Positions 1-11,884 of a stretch of 25,105 nucleotides of DNA are shown here, one piece after another. Source of the DNA: JBBECF01 sp040881945 (GTDB taxonomy: Bacteria > Pseudomonadota > Alphaproteobacteria > Dongiales > Dongiaceae); assembly GCA_040881945.1 (NCBI GenBank), contig JBBECF010000106.1, forward strand, positions 1 to 25,105. Direction: 5' to 3'. Every line of letters begins with the position of its first letter. Within the stretch, counting starts at the first letter, position 1. The notes under the pieces were generated by a model. The model ran no database searches. It was not told the origin of the DNA and worked only from the letters and a program-made list of their open reading frames with translations. The position numbers and the translations under genes were made by a program.

Positions 1-2
1 TG

Positions 3-161
<159 letters not shown>

Positions 162-165
162 AGCT

Positions 166-232
166 CAGTCGTCAGTCGTCAGTTTTCAGTACGTGCCGGC
201 ACTGATAACTGATTACTGTAAACCGATGACTG
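166..232 (+). terminator. Long imperfect palindrome after rpoD, likely terminator or REP-like element
   Basis: Outer arms 166-173 (cagtcgtc) and 225-232 (gatgactg) pair with one G-T wobble. Inner arms 180-190 (cagttttcagt) and 201-211 (actgataactg) pair at 10 of 11 positions. No clear T-run follows, so it may be a palindromic repeat rather than a classical intrinsic terminator. A similar CAG/CTG-rich palindrome follows the second rpoD end at 4108-4197. Confidence 0.5.
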
Positions 233-237
233 GCTTC

Positions 238-311
238 GGGCCCGTAGTTCAGTTGGTCAGAACGCGCCGCTCATAACGGTGTAGTCGCAGGTTCGAGTCC
301 TGCCGGGCCCA
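238..311 (+). tRNA. tRNA with CAU anticodon (tRNA-Met or tRNA-Ile2), copy 1
   Basis: A full 74-nt cloverleaf can be drawn: acceptor GGGCCCG/CGGGCCC, D-stem GTTC/GAAC, anticodon stem CGCCG/CGGTG around loop CTCATAA, a five-base variable region, T-stem GCAGG/CCTGC with loop TTCGAGT, and discriminator A. The anticodon is CAU, which can be elongator Met or the lysidine-modified Ile2; sequence alone does not let me decide. The 3' end is followed by CCG, so CCA is not encoded here, unlike in the otherwise identical copy at 4210-4283. Confidence 0.93.
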
Positions 312-334
312 CCGCTGCCGACACGCGCGCCGTT

Positions 335-619
335 TCACGCCGTTCGAAGGCGCGTCATTTCCGCCTCGAACTCGAAAAGCAGTTGGGCGGCTTCCTCCTC
401 GGGCAGCCAAAGGGTCATCTGCGGGAAGATGGTCCGATACAGAGAGACGCGCGTCGGATCCCAGGGCAACGTCTGCGCCGCCCTCGCCTCGGCGAGAATG
501 CGGTGGAGCCGCGAGCGCACCTTGTCGGGGTCGGGCCGGTAGGCGGGAGGAGAGTCCGCGCCGAACAGGTCGGCCTGCGATTCCGGCACGAACAGGTCGG
601 GCTGGCGGGTGCGGGACAT
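335..619 (-). CDS. Small conserved-looking hypothetical protein (94 aa)
   Basis: I do not recognise a named domain. The N-terminus contains a doubled DLF motif (PDLFVPESQADLFG), followed by a helix-rich, charged body (KVRSRLHRILAEARAA), the segment SLYRTIFPQMTLWLPEEEA and an acidic end. I recall similar short 'DLFG' proteins in alphaproteobacterial genomes but have not checked this. It has no signal peptide, membrane segment or cysteines, so it is probably cytoplasmic. It converges on the upstream tRNA, and I see no strong Shine-Dalgarno before the ATG at 619. Its base composition is like the chromosome, so it may be a resident gene rather than island cargo although it lies between the duplicated tRNAs. 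Confidence 0.65.
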   Translation of the reverse strand: MSRTRQPDLFVPESQADLFGADSPPAYRPDPDKVRSRLHRILAEARAAQTLPWDPTRVSLYRTIFPQMTLWLPEEEAAQLLFEFEAEMTRLRTA

Positions 620-696
620 GGGATCGTCGCGCTCGTGGGTGCGAATCTAGCGTAACATACACGAAACGGCCGGCCGTCGCGAGCCTTGCCGCGGAA

Positions 697-3600
697 TCAT
701 CCCTGCTCCGGAAACGCCGCCCGGTACGCCGCGTCGATCGCGGCCATCCGGTCGATGGTGAAGGCGAGGCTGTCGGCAACCGCGCCGAAATGATTGATTT
801 CGTCGAGTGAAAGCATCCTCCCTTTGCGCGACTTCAGGTATTTGTCGAGCACCTGATACCCGCCGATGTGGAACTCCCACACGGCCTGCGGCACCGGCTC
901 GAAGCACTGGGTCTTGTTGATCCAGACAGCCTGCTCCTGGGGCGAATAGCGCACGGTCTCGACCGTGTGATCCCCCTTGCCATGGTAGACGGCCAATCCA
1001 CCGCGCGGCAGTTCGCGCATCAAGTGCGCCTGCACCAGCGCCCAGCCGAGGCCCGACAAGGCTTCGAAATCGTCCGCCGCCTCGGGAAACGGCACGCGCG
1101 GAAAATCGATGCGCAGGAACTCGGCGTAGCGCGCGCGGTACGCCGGCGCGTGCAGCACGGCGTAGATGTAGCCGAGGATTTCCTCGGGTGTGTAATGGTG
1201 CTCGTAGCGGGCGTCGAGAAAGGCGCGAAAGTCGGAGGCAAGGTTCTCTGGTCCTGTATCTCCATTGCCGAAGCGCCATAATGGAAATACTTGGTTCGCT
1301 TCCCTACTCCGATTCGATACCACACAGTCGTTTGCGGGCACGTCCGCTATGAAGGCGTGCTGCCAATTCTTGGTACCGATGCCACGGGGGGCGAGCAGGG
1401 TAATGTTTGCGCGACCGGCGACGTGATCCAACAGTTCGCGCCTGGGGCGATCCATCGTGAGACTGCTGAACTCACTCCAGCGGTTGTCGAAGGGGCGGTA
1501 CGCGATAAGTTGGGGCGGGGTCGCCTTGCCACTGCGCACAGCGGTTCGAACATCGGGAAGTGACCAACCGCGGTTACTCTTCAATCCGTAGCGCCGTTCC
1601 AATTCATCGTCGGAAATGCCGGGGTCTGCCAACTCTTTCAACTTCCTTTTCATTTCGACTTCGGTAAAGGACACGGCGAACGCGTCTCTGTGGGTCTGGA
1701 AACCGAGCACATTGATCGGGAAGGTGTCGGTCAACCGTTGGTGTCGCTGATATTCATCGCGAAGCCGGGCGTCCTGGCGCGCAAAGAGGTAGAAGGGAGC
1801 GACGGGTTCGAGCGTCAGCCAAGCAACGCTTTCCAGCGTCCCCTCCGCCGCTACCTTATACTTGTCGAGCCGCTTGCCCCAAAGGTCTCCACGCCATACG
1901 CCGCGTTCGAGGCCGGGCCGCTTCACGAACAAGCTGATCGCGACGCCCTGCTCGATGTCGAAGACGTTCTCGTCCTTCGAGCCGTCCGGCGCGCGTTCCT
2001 TCTTCTTGGCGCTGCCGTGCAGGTCCAGAACGTAAATCCGCTCGAAGCTGCGCATCAGCGATTGGCGCATGCCCCGGAACGTCGGATTGTCGAGCCATGA
2101 GTGGTTCGTGATGACACCGACTATGCCGTTCTCTATCCCCGGAACCGAGTGCTCGATCAATTTGCCATCGGGCGCTATGGTCCTGAAAGTGAATCCGTCC
2201 ATCTTCATTTGGGCAAAGCGGATGAATTTGACGTAATCGTCCTGCAGCCATTTCGGATTTTTCTCGCCGAGCGGCCTCCTTTCGTCCAACCCATCTACGG
2301 TTTTCTCCCAAGTGAACTTGTATTCGTCGATTGCCGCCGTGATCCACGCACCCTTGTTCTTGGAGTGGCCCGAGTAAGGAGGATTTCCGGTGATGACGAG
2401 AATGGGCTTTTCTTTAACCGCCTGGGCCGCCTCCACCTCGGCGCTGACCGCGGGAAGCAGCAAATTCGCCTGGGGCTCGATCGGCTCCAGGGTGTTGGTC
2501 AGAAAGACCTGAAGGCGCTCATCGTCTTTCAGCGGGTGCTTCTGGTCCCGGAGATATTGCGACAGCTTCAGGTGCGCGATGGTGTAGGGCGCGATCAGGT
2601 ACTCGAAGCCGAAAATGTTCTTTAGAAAATGATCGCGCACGATCAGGTCGGCACGGCCGGAATCCGGACCACCTAAATTGTCGAAGATGCGTTGAAACAC
2701 TTCCAGCAGAAACGTTCCGGTTCCGCAGGCGAAGTCGAGCACGGTCACGCGCCGATGGTCGGCGAGGCCGTCCCGGATTCCGAAGCTGTCTTTAAGAATG
2801 TCGTCCACCGCGCGCACGATGAAGTTCACGATCGGCGGCGGGGTGTAATACACACCTCGGCTCTTGCTGGTCTGCTTGTCGTAGGCGCGCAGATAATCCT
2901 CGTAGAAGTAGATGAACGGATCGCGCTCGAACAGGCGGTGCTCTTCCTCGTCGGCCGCCCGCACCTTGCGGCTGACCGCCTTGCGCCGCCGGAACGACAG
3001 GTCCTCTTGGATGGCCCGCAGGTCGAGCCCGTTGACGATGGACAGAACCTCCTCGATCACCCAGCGCACGTCGCCGTATTCGGCTTTCTCGAGCTCGGTC
3101 AGAAAATCGACGAGTTCGCGGATGAGCCGGAAGGACCCCGGCACGTATTCTCGCGCATTGTGCAGTGTCACCGCTTGGGTATCCGAATTGAGCCGCGCGA
3201 GAAACAGCCCATAGGCCAGCATTTGCGCGAACGCGTCGGCGAATTCCTTCAGCGTCAGTTCATGGAACACCTGATCGCGGAAGATCTGGAAAAGCCCGAA
3301 AAGCCGGTCCTCCTTGTGCTCGCGCTCCTGCCGCACCAGTTCCTCGCCCAGATAGCCGCGCAGCAGCTTGCTGCGCGTCGCCAGCGCCAGCGCAAGCGCC
3401 TGCGCGCGGCCTATGCCTTCCGGCGCTGCCGAGAAGAATGCTTCCAACAGCTTGGCGACGGCCGCGGCGCGATCCTCGCGCGGCCGAAACCTTGGACTTT
3501 CGAGATCGGTTGCGTGGCACAGCGTCTCGCGATGGAGACCGTCCTTGTTGATCCAGATGAAGTGAAGGTAATCGGTCAGAACGATATTTTTCGAGAGGCT

Positions 3601-3888
3601 CTTGTATCTCTCGATCTGTTCGGATTTCAGCACCTTGTCCAGATTTTCGTCGATCGGCTTGGTTTCGACGTAACCGAGAATCATGCCCTGGCGTTTGATC
3701 TTGAAGTCCGGTGCGCCCTTGCCCGCCGCCCGCTTGGGTTCGTGCTGGACAGTAGTGTTGCCGCCCGCTGTCTTGGCAGCGAACTCGTTCAACAGCGCCT
3801 CCAAGGCCGAGCGGCCGGTGTGCTCGGTTTGCTCGCTGAGCGGCGTTTCGCGCAGCTTGCGCAGGTATGCGTCGAAGATGTTGGCCAT
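697..3888 (-). CDS. Single-chain restriction-modification enzyme (type IIG / type ISP-like, N6-adenine methylase)
   Basis: A 1063-residue protein that probably both methylates adenine and cuts DNA. The N-terminus has a PD-(D/E)XK-type nuclease signature: P60-D61, then E75-T-K77 in GYVETKP. The middle is an N6-adenine methyltransferase: motif X-like RGVYYTP (344-350), SAM-binding motif I DFACGTGTF (385-393) and catalytic motif IV NPPY (502-505). The C-terminal third resembles the type ISP specificity region (YRPFDNRW, a WQHAFIADV-like strand, VSNRSRE, VFPLW) and should read the target site. Classical type ISP enzymes carry a helicase between nuclease and methylase and are about 1,600 residues. 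No helicase motifs are seen here, so a type IIG architecture fits better. No separate restriction or specificity gene lies nearby. Its G+C is visibly lower than that of ettA, and it sits between duplicated rpoD-tRNA ends, suggesting transfer. Confidence 0.85.
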   Translation of the reverse strand: MANIFDAYLRKLRETPLSEQTEHTGRSALEALLNEFAAKTAGGNTTVQHEPKRAAGKGAPDFKIKRQGMILGYVETKPIDENLDKVLKSEQIERYKSLSKNIVLTDYLHFIWINKDGLHRETLCHATDLESPRFRPREDRAAAVAKLLEAFFSAAPEGIGRAQALALALATRSKLLRGYLGEELVRQEREHKEDRLFGLFQIFRDQVFHELTLKEFADAFAQMLAYGLFLARLNSDTQAVTLHNAREYVPGSFRLIRELVDFLTELEKAEYGDVRWVIEEVLSIVNGLDLRAIQEDLSFRRRKAVSRKVRAADEEEHRLFERDPFIYFYEDYLRAYDKQTSKSRGVYYTPPPIVNFIVRAVDDILKDSFGIRDGLADHRRVTVLDFACGTGTFLLEVFQRIFDNLGGPDSGRADLIVRDHFLKNIFGFEYLIAPYTIAHLKLSQYLRDQKHPLKDDERLQVFLTNTLEPIEPQANLLLPAVSAEVEAAQAVKEKPILVITGNPPYSGHSKNKGAWITAAIDEYKFTWEKTVDGLDERRPLGEKNPKWLQDDYVKFIRFAQMKMDGFTFRTIAPDGKLIEHSVPGIENGIVGVITNHSWLDNPTFRGMRQSLMRSFERIYVLDLHGSAKKKERAPDGSKDENVFDIEQGVAISLFVKRPGLERGVWRGDLWGKRLDKYKVAAEGTLESVAWLTLEPVAPFYLFARQDARLRDEYQRHQRLTDTFPINVLGFQTHRDAFAVSFTEVEMKRKLKELADPGISDDELERRYGLKSNRGWSLPDVRTAVRSGKATPPQLIAYRPFDNRWSEFSSLTMDRPRRELLDHVAGRANITLLAPRGIGTKNWQHAFIADVPANDCVVSNRSREANQVFPLWRFGNGDTGPENLASDFRAFLDARYEHHYTPEEILGYIYAVLHAPAYRARYAEFLRIDFPRVPFPEAADDFEALSGLGWALVQAHLMRELPRGGLAVYHGKGDHTVETVRYSPQEQAVWINKTQCFEPVPQAVWEFHIGGYQVLDKYLKSRKGRMLSLDEINHFGAVADSLAFTIDRMAAIDAAYRAAFPEQG

Positions 3889-3996
3889 GAGTCGCTTTTG
3901 ATTGGTGGAGCCTTCATCGACAAATTACAGGTGAACCGCGAACATCGGAAGGGCGAAAACAATGCTTGCCGAACCAAGAAGGGCACCAGCCCCATC

Positions 3997-4107
<111 letters not shown>

Positions 4108-4197
4108 AGCCGTCAGCTATCAGCTTTCAGCGGCCGCGCCGCCGAGCCGTTCTCAAGGGATTGACGGCACTGGGCCGTTGGCTGATAGCTGACGGCT
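4108..4197. repeat. Palindrome with perfect 17-bp arms after the rpoD fragment
   Basis: Arms agccgtcagctatcagc (4108-4124) and gctgatagctgacggct (4181-4197) are exact reverse complements with a 56-base interior. The arm begins immediately after the TAG stop of the rpoD fragment. It is related in style, but not identical, to the palindrome at 166-232. It could be a transcription terminator or a REP-like element. Confidence 0.7.
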
Positions 4198-4209
4198 GAC
4201 CGCTTCCAA

Positions 4210-4283
4210 GGGCCCGTAGTTCAGTTGGTCAGAACGCGCCGCTCATAACGGTGTAGTCGCAGGTTCGAGTCCTGCCGGGCCCA
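4210..4283 (+). tRNA. tRNA with CAU anticodon (tRNA-Met or tRNA-Ile2), copy 2
   Basis: Identical over all 74 bases to the tRNA at 238-311, so the same cloverleaf and CAU anticodon apply. Here the 3' CCA is encoded (4284-4286). Directly repeated identity between the two loci covers the whole gene plus CC (238-313 and 4210-4285, 76 bases) and ends abruptly on both sides. A hairpin follows at once. Confidence 0.94.
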
Positions 4284-4286
4284 CCA

Positions 4287-4312
4287 GCCTTCGCTCGCGG
4301 AGCGAGCAAGGC
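4287..4312 (+). terminator. Hairpin directly after tRNA copy 2
   Basis: Stem GCCTT-(c)-GCTCGC pairs with GCGAGC-AAGGC, one bulged base, three-base loop. It starts one base after the encoded CCA. No T-run follows, so termination strength is uncertain. Confidence 0.45.
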
Positions 4313-4384
4313 TGCCGCGCCGAAGCCCGCAGGGCGAAGGCGGGCCGCTGCGTCCGCGAGCTACGGCTCGGCAAACCGGCCGGG

Positions 4385-4414
4385 TTGCCGTCGGCGACCG
4401 CCTTGCGCTACAAG
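4385..4414 (+). promoter_or_regulatory. Possible sigma-70 promoter for ettA
   Basis: TTGCCG (4385-4390) and TACAAG (4409-4414) are 18 bases apart, followed about 48 bases later by the ettA start. A Shine-Dalgarno AGGAGA lies at 4452-4457. The match to -35/-10 consensus is only moderate. Confidence 0.35.
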
Positions 4415-4461
4415 ACGCGGCCCGGCCGTCGCGCCGTCCGCCCGCCCAACCAGGAGAACCC

Positions 4462-6144
<1,683 letters not shown>

Positions 6145-6151
6145 TCGGCGA

Positions 6152-6787
6152 TTACTGCGCGGCGCTCTGGTTCTGCACCGGCGCCGCCGCGCGCTGCCGG
6201 AGCACGTCGTTCAGCGCCGCCACCCGCCCGCCGCCCTTCTGGATCACGGCGGCGAAGTCGTCGCGCTGCGTCAGCGCCATGCTGACGCCCTCGACGACCA
6301 TGTCGATGATCTTGAATTCGGCGCCGTCCCATCGCATGCGCCAATCGACGCGCACGTTCTCGGCGTTCGGGCGCACGATCTCGCCGCGGACCGTGGCGTA
6401 GCCGTCCTCGTCATCGCGCACCGCCTGGACCCGGTACGCCTCGCCGGAGTAGGTGGAGAAACGCTCGATATAGGTGCGGACGATGAAGTCCTCGAACAAC
6501 TTCAAGAACTCCTGCCGCTCCGCCTCGGCGGCGCTGCGCCAGTAGCGGCCGAGCGCGAACTTGCCGATCCCGGGCAGGTCGAAATGCGCCGTCAGCAGAG
6601 CGCGGAAGCGGTCCGCGCGCTCCGGTTGCGACAGGCCACGCTCGGTCAGCATCTCGACCGCCCGGGCGCCGAGGTCGCTGACGAACGCCCCTGGGTCGGT
6701 CGCGCCGGCGCCCGCTGTCGGGCGATTCGCGGCAAGGCCGAGGACAACGCAGAAGACCGCGGCCAGGAAATGACGGCGTCCGCGCAT
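6152..6787 (-). CDS. mlaC: MlaC-family periplasmic phospholipid-binding protein
   Basis: A 211-residue protein with an N-terminal signal sequence (basic MRGRRH, then hydrophobic FLAAVFCVVLGLAA, cleavage probably near AGAGA). The mature part has the MlaC/Ttg2D pattern: GKFALGRYWRSA, a helix ending in FEDFIVRTYIERFSTYSGE, and WDGAEFKIIDMVVEGVSMALTQRDDFAAVIQ. MlaC shuttles phospholipids across the periplasm between the outer-membrane MlaA complex and the inner-membrane MlaFEDB transporter. It lies one base after mlaA, and its Shine-Dalgarno GGAGG is inside the mlaA end, so the two are co-transcribed and probably translationally coupled. mlaFEDB genes are not in the window. The proline/glutamine-rich tail (AAAPVQNQSAAQ) looks disordered. 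Confidence 0.92.
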   Translation of the reverse strand: MRGRRHFLAAVFCVVLGLAANRPTAGAGATDPGAFVSDLGARAVEMLTERGLSQPERADRFRALLTAHFDLPGIGKFALGRYWRSAAEAERQEFLKLFEDFIVRTYIERFSTYSGEAYRVQAVRDDEDGYATVRGEIVRPNAENVRVDWRMRWDGAEFKIIDMVVEGVSMALTQRDDFAAVIQKGGGRVAALNDVLRQRAAAPVQNQSAAQ

Positions 6788-6788
6788 G

Positions 6789-7595
6789 CTAGTTTACCTC
6801 CACGTCTTCGCTGGCGGCTTCCGAATCCTCGAAGATGATGCCCGGGTAGTCCTCTTCCCCGGCCGGTGCGCCGTTGCGGATGGCGTCGTCCCGCCGCTGC
6901 CGGTACAGGCTGCGGATCGTGGCGTAATAGTCGATCGCCCCCTCGCGGATCTCGTCGAGGGTGTGCAGGTTGCGGGCGCGCAGATCGATGCCCTCGGCGC
7001 CGCTGCGCGCGAACGACAGATCGGCGATGCCGCCGCCGACATAGCGAATCGGGTCGAGGAAGCTGTCGACCGCGCGGCCGATCAGGTCGCGCGGGTTCGA
7101 CGGCCCCAATATGGGGAGCATCAGATAGGGTCCCTCGCCGGCCCCGGCCACCGCCAGGGTCTGGCCGAAATCCTCGTCGTGATAGGGCAGGTCCATTTCG
7201 GCGGCGACGTCGAACAAGCCGCCGATCCCGAGCGTCGTGTTCACGAAGAAGCGGGTCCAGGTCACCCCGGCGCGCTCGGTATCGCCCTGCAGCAGGTCAT
7301 TGATCAACACCACCGGCGTCGCCAGGTGGCGCAGGAAGTCGCGGATGCGATCCTGCACGAAGTTCGGCAGCGCCGTGTAGTACCAGCCGGCGAGCGGCTT
7401 GAAGACCAGCTCGTCGAGACCGTAGTTGACCTCGAAGAAATAGCGGTTGAGCGGCTCGAGCGGATCGTTCGCCTCGTCGTAGGCCGCGCGTTGGATCGGG
7501 TCCTGCGGCGCCGTGGCGCAGCCGGCCCCGAGCATCGCGGCAGCGGCCAGCGGACCCAGCAGGGCAGCGCGAATCGATTGCCGACACGAAAGCAT
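6789..7595 (-). CDS. mlaA: MlaA (VacJ) outer-membrane phospholipid transport lipoprotein
   Basis: A 268-residue lipoprotein of the Mla pathway, which removes misplaced phospholipids from the outer leaflet of the outer membrane. The signal peptide ends in a loose lipobox (AMLGAGC, C26 as lipidated residue; position -3 is glycine, not the usual leucine). MlaA signatures follow: DPLEPLNRYFFEVN, a segment before LPNFVQDRIRDFLRHL, PVVLINDLLQGD, RFFVNTTLGIGGLFDVA and GPYLMLPILGPSNPRDLIG. The acidic C-terminus (GIIFEDSEAASEDVEVN) is poorly conserved in the family. It is the first gene of an mlaA-mlaC operon; the roughly 300 bases upstream should hold its promoter. Confidence 0.95.
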   Translation of the reverse strand: MLSCRQSIRAALLGPLAAAAMLGAGCATAPQDPIQRAAYDEANDPLEPLNRYFFEVNYGLDELVFKPLAGWYYTALPNFVQDRIRDFLRHLATPVVLINDLLQGDTERAGVTWTRFFVNTTLGIGGLFDVAAEMDLPYHDEDFGQTLAVAGAGEGPYLMLPILGPSNPRDLIGRAVDSFLDPIRYVGGGIADLSFARSGAEGIDLRARNLHTLDEIREGAIDYYATIRSLYRQRRDDAIRNGAPAGEEDYPGIIFEDSEAASEDVEVN

Positions 7596-7895
7596 GAAAG
7601 TCCCGGACGTATTCCCTGCCGCGGCTGCGGCGCCTCGGCCGTCAACCCAGCGTCAAGGTTAACTTGCCACGAATCCCTTAATTATCGGTTGGCGCCCACC
7701 CATCGACCGACCCGGTTTTCCCGCCACGGTCAAGTAGCATGGCGACCGGGAAAACGCCATATGGGCCGGCCGCTGCCGCCGCGCCACGCCGGCAATCCGT
7801 GACGCCATCCTTGCCCGATTTGTCAGGAGGACCGCCCATGCCCTTGAGAACTCGACATCGGCTGTCCATTGTCCGGCGCGCCTGAGGCGCCGCGG
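7596..7895. other. Intergenic region between dppF end and mlaA start
   Basis: No convincing gene lies here. It should contain the mlaA promoter on the minus strand (a TTGACG and a second TTGACG-like hexamer occur near 7640-7655, with no good -10) and the end of the dpp transcript. A short palindrome GCGCC-TGA-GGCGC at 7878-7890 could be part of a weak terminator. On the plus strand AGGAGG (7825-7830) precedes an ATG at 7838 that opens only 15 codons. Confidence 0.5.
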
Positions 7896-8890
7896 TCAGC
7901 CGACCCGCTCGGCGTGATGGCAGGCGACCAGGCGGCCGTCGAGGGCGCGCAACACCGGCCGATTCGCCGCGCACTCGGCCGTCGCGAACGGGCAGCGCTT
8001 ATGGAAGGCGCAGCCCGAGGGCGGGTCGAGCGGCGAGGGCAGCTCGCCGGTGACGGCAATCCGGGCCGTGCGCAGGCGCGGATCGACGACCGGGGTGCTG
8101 GCCAGCAGCGCCCGCGTGTACGGGTGGCGCGGGTGGGCGAAGATCGCGTCGCGCGACCCGTGCTCGACCGGGCGGCCGAGATACATGACCATCACCTGGT
8201 CGGCGATGTGGCGCACGACGCTGAGGTCGTGCGAGATGAACAGGTAGGCGAGGCCGAACTCGTCCTGCAGGTCCATCATCAGGTTCAGCACCTGGGCGCG
8301 GATCGAGACGTCGAGCGCCGAGACCGGTTCGTCGGCGACGACGATGCCCGGGCGCAGCATCAATGCCCGGGCGATGGCGATGCGCTGGCGCTGCCCGCCC
8401 GAGAACATGTGCGGGTAGCGGCGGTAGTGCTCCGGCCGGAGGCCGACCCTGGCCATCATCTCGCGCGCCGCCTGCTCGCGTTCGGCCGCGTTCAGCGCGG
8501 TGTTGATTTTCAGCGGCTCCTCCAGGATGGCGCCGATCTTCTTGCGCGGGTTGAGCGACCCGTAGGGGTTCTGGAACACCATTTGGACCGTCGGGCGCAG
8601 GCGCCTGAGGGCGGCGCGTCCGGCCCCGGCGGTGTCGGCGCCGGCCAGGCGCAGGCGCCCCGAGGTCGGCGGCTCGATCAGCGTGACCAGCCGGGCGAGC
8701 GTCGACTTGCCGCAGCCCGATTCGCCGACCACCGCCAGCGTCCGGCCGCGAACCAGGGTGAAGCTGGCCCCGGCCACCGCCCGCAGGGTGGCGCTGCCGG
8801 CGAACAGGCCGCGGCGCACGTGGTAGTGTCGCGTCAGCTCCTCGGCTTCCAGCACCGGCGCGGCGGCGGCCGCGGGTTCGGCGGGCGCGG

Positions 8891-8894
<4 letters not shown>
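7896..8894 (-). CDS. dppF: Dipeptide/oligopeptide ABC transporter, ATP-binding protein DppF
   Basis: One of the two ATPases of the peptide importer. The ATG at 8894 is chosen because it overlaps the dppD stop in an ATGA motif; an upstream ATG at 8945 would add 17 residues inside dppD and is less likely. From this start (332 residues) Walker A is GESGCGKS (57-64), the Q-loop lies in MVFQNPYGSLNP, the signature is FSGGQ (164-168) and Walker B is IVVADEP (184-190). The C-terminal oligopeptide-transporter extension is present with its cysteines (GCAFHKRCPFA ... VACHH), which separates this subfamily from other ABC ATPases. It is the last gene of dppABCDF. Substrate could equally be oligopeptides, so Opp naming is possible. 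Confidence 0.9.
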
Positions 8895-9885
<991 letters not shown>

Positions 9886-9886
<1 letters not shown>

Positions 9887-10788
9887 CAGCGTTTCAGCTT
9901 CGGGTCAAGCGCGTCGCGCAGGCCGTCGCCGGCCAGGTTGAACGCGAGCACGGTGACGAGGATGGCCAGGCCCGGGAACGTCACCACCCACCAGGCGCTT
10001 TGCACGAACTCGCGCGCCTTGGCCAGCATGCTGCCCCACTCGGGAATCGGCGGCTGGGCGCCGAGGCCGAGGAAACCGAGCGCGGCCGCATCGAGGATGG
10101 CGGTGGAGAAGCCGAGCGTCGCCTGCACGATGAGCGGCGCCATGCAATTCGGCAGCACGGTGATGAACATCAGCCGCAACAGGCCGGCGCCGCTGACCTG
10201 GGAAGCGGTGACGTATTCCTTGGTCCGCTCGGTGATGACGGCGGCGCGCGCCAGCCGCACGTAGTGCGGCAGCACGACGATCGCCACCGCCATGATCGCG
10301 TTGGTCAGGCTCGGCCCCAGGATGGCGACGATGACGATGGCGAGCAGCAGGGCGGGCAGCGCCAGCATGATGTCCATCGCCCGCATGATCAGGTCCTCGA
10401 CCACGCCGCGGAAGAACCCGGCGACGAGGCCGAGCCCGATCCCGGCGCCGAGCGACAGCGTCACCACGATGCAGCCGATCAGCAGCGAATAGCGCGCCCC
10501 GTGGATCAGCCGCGACAGGATATCGCGGCCGACGTCGTCGGTGCCGAGCGGAAACCGCAAAGACCCGCCCTCGGCCCAGAACGGCGGCGTCAGGAAGGCG
10601 TCGCGGTATTGCTCGATCGGCGAATAGGGCGCGATGACGTCGGCGGCGAGCGCCAACACCGTCACGGTCGCGATGACCGAGAGCCCGGCGACCGCGCCGC
10701 GGTTCTCGGCGAACGACGCCCAGAACTCGCGTAAGGGGTGGGGCGGCGCGGTCGTATCGAGCGTCGCGGCGGGGGCTTCGGCGGTCAT
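9886..10788 (-). CDS. dppC: Dipeptide/oligopeptide ABC transporter permease DppC
   Basis: A 300-residue inner-membrane permease. The ATG at 10788 lies two bases after the dppB stop and gives the usual DppC N-terminus: a cytoplasmic lead, then REFWASFAENRGAVAGL and a first membrane helix (VIATVTVLALAADVIAPYSP). The family signature FPLGTDDVGRDILSRLIHGARYSL follows, with five further hydrophobic helices. The ATPase-docking loop is VSGAGLLRLMFITVLPN, and the protein ends NLAGDGLRDALDPKLKR as expected. The reading frame stays open well upstream into dppB, but that part does not resemble permease sequence. DppC forms a heterodimer with DppB. Confidence 0.93.
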
Positions 10789-10790
10789 GG

Positions 10791-11801
<1,011 letters not shown>

Positions 11802-11818
11802 CGCGACGATCGAACGAC

Positions 11819-11853
11819 GGGGGGGGGGGGGCCCCCCCCCCCCCCCCCCCCCC
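11819..11853. repeat. G13-C22 homopolymer palindrome between dppA and dppB
   Basis: Thirteen consecutive G are followed by 22 consecutive C with nothing between. Such a tract is a perfect self-pairing stem with no loop. It lies between the peptide-binding protein gene and the permease gene, where many ABC operons have a hairpin that lowers downstream expression. The extreme form suggests sequencing or assembly failure over a strong GC hairpin, so the true sequence may differ. Confidence 0.85.
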
Positions 11854-11884
11854 GCTGGACCTACCGGGGCCCGTGGCGCAGCTT

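Noticed and set aside
4108..4197. Integrase attachment core identified at base level
   Set aside because: The two palindromes are not identical between copies, and no integrase is present, so no exact att core can be assigned.
11832..11853. An intrinsic terminator of dppA
   Set aside because: The tract has no loop and no T-run, and its homopolymer form is more likely a sequence artefact. A hairpin at this place remains possible but is not shown.
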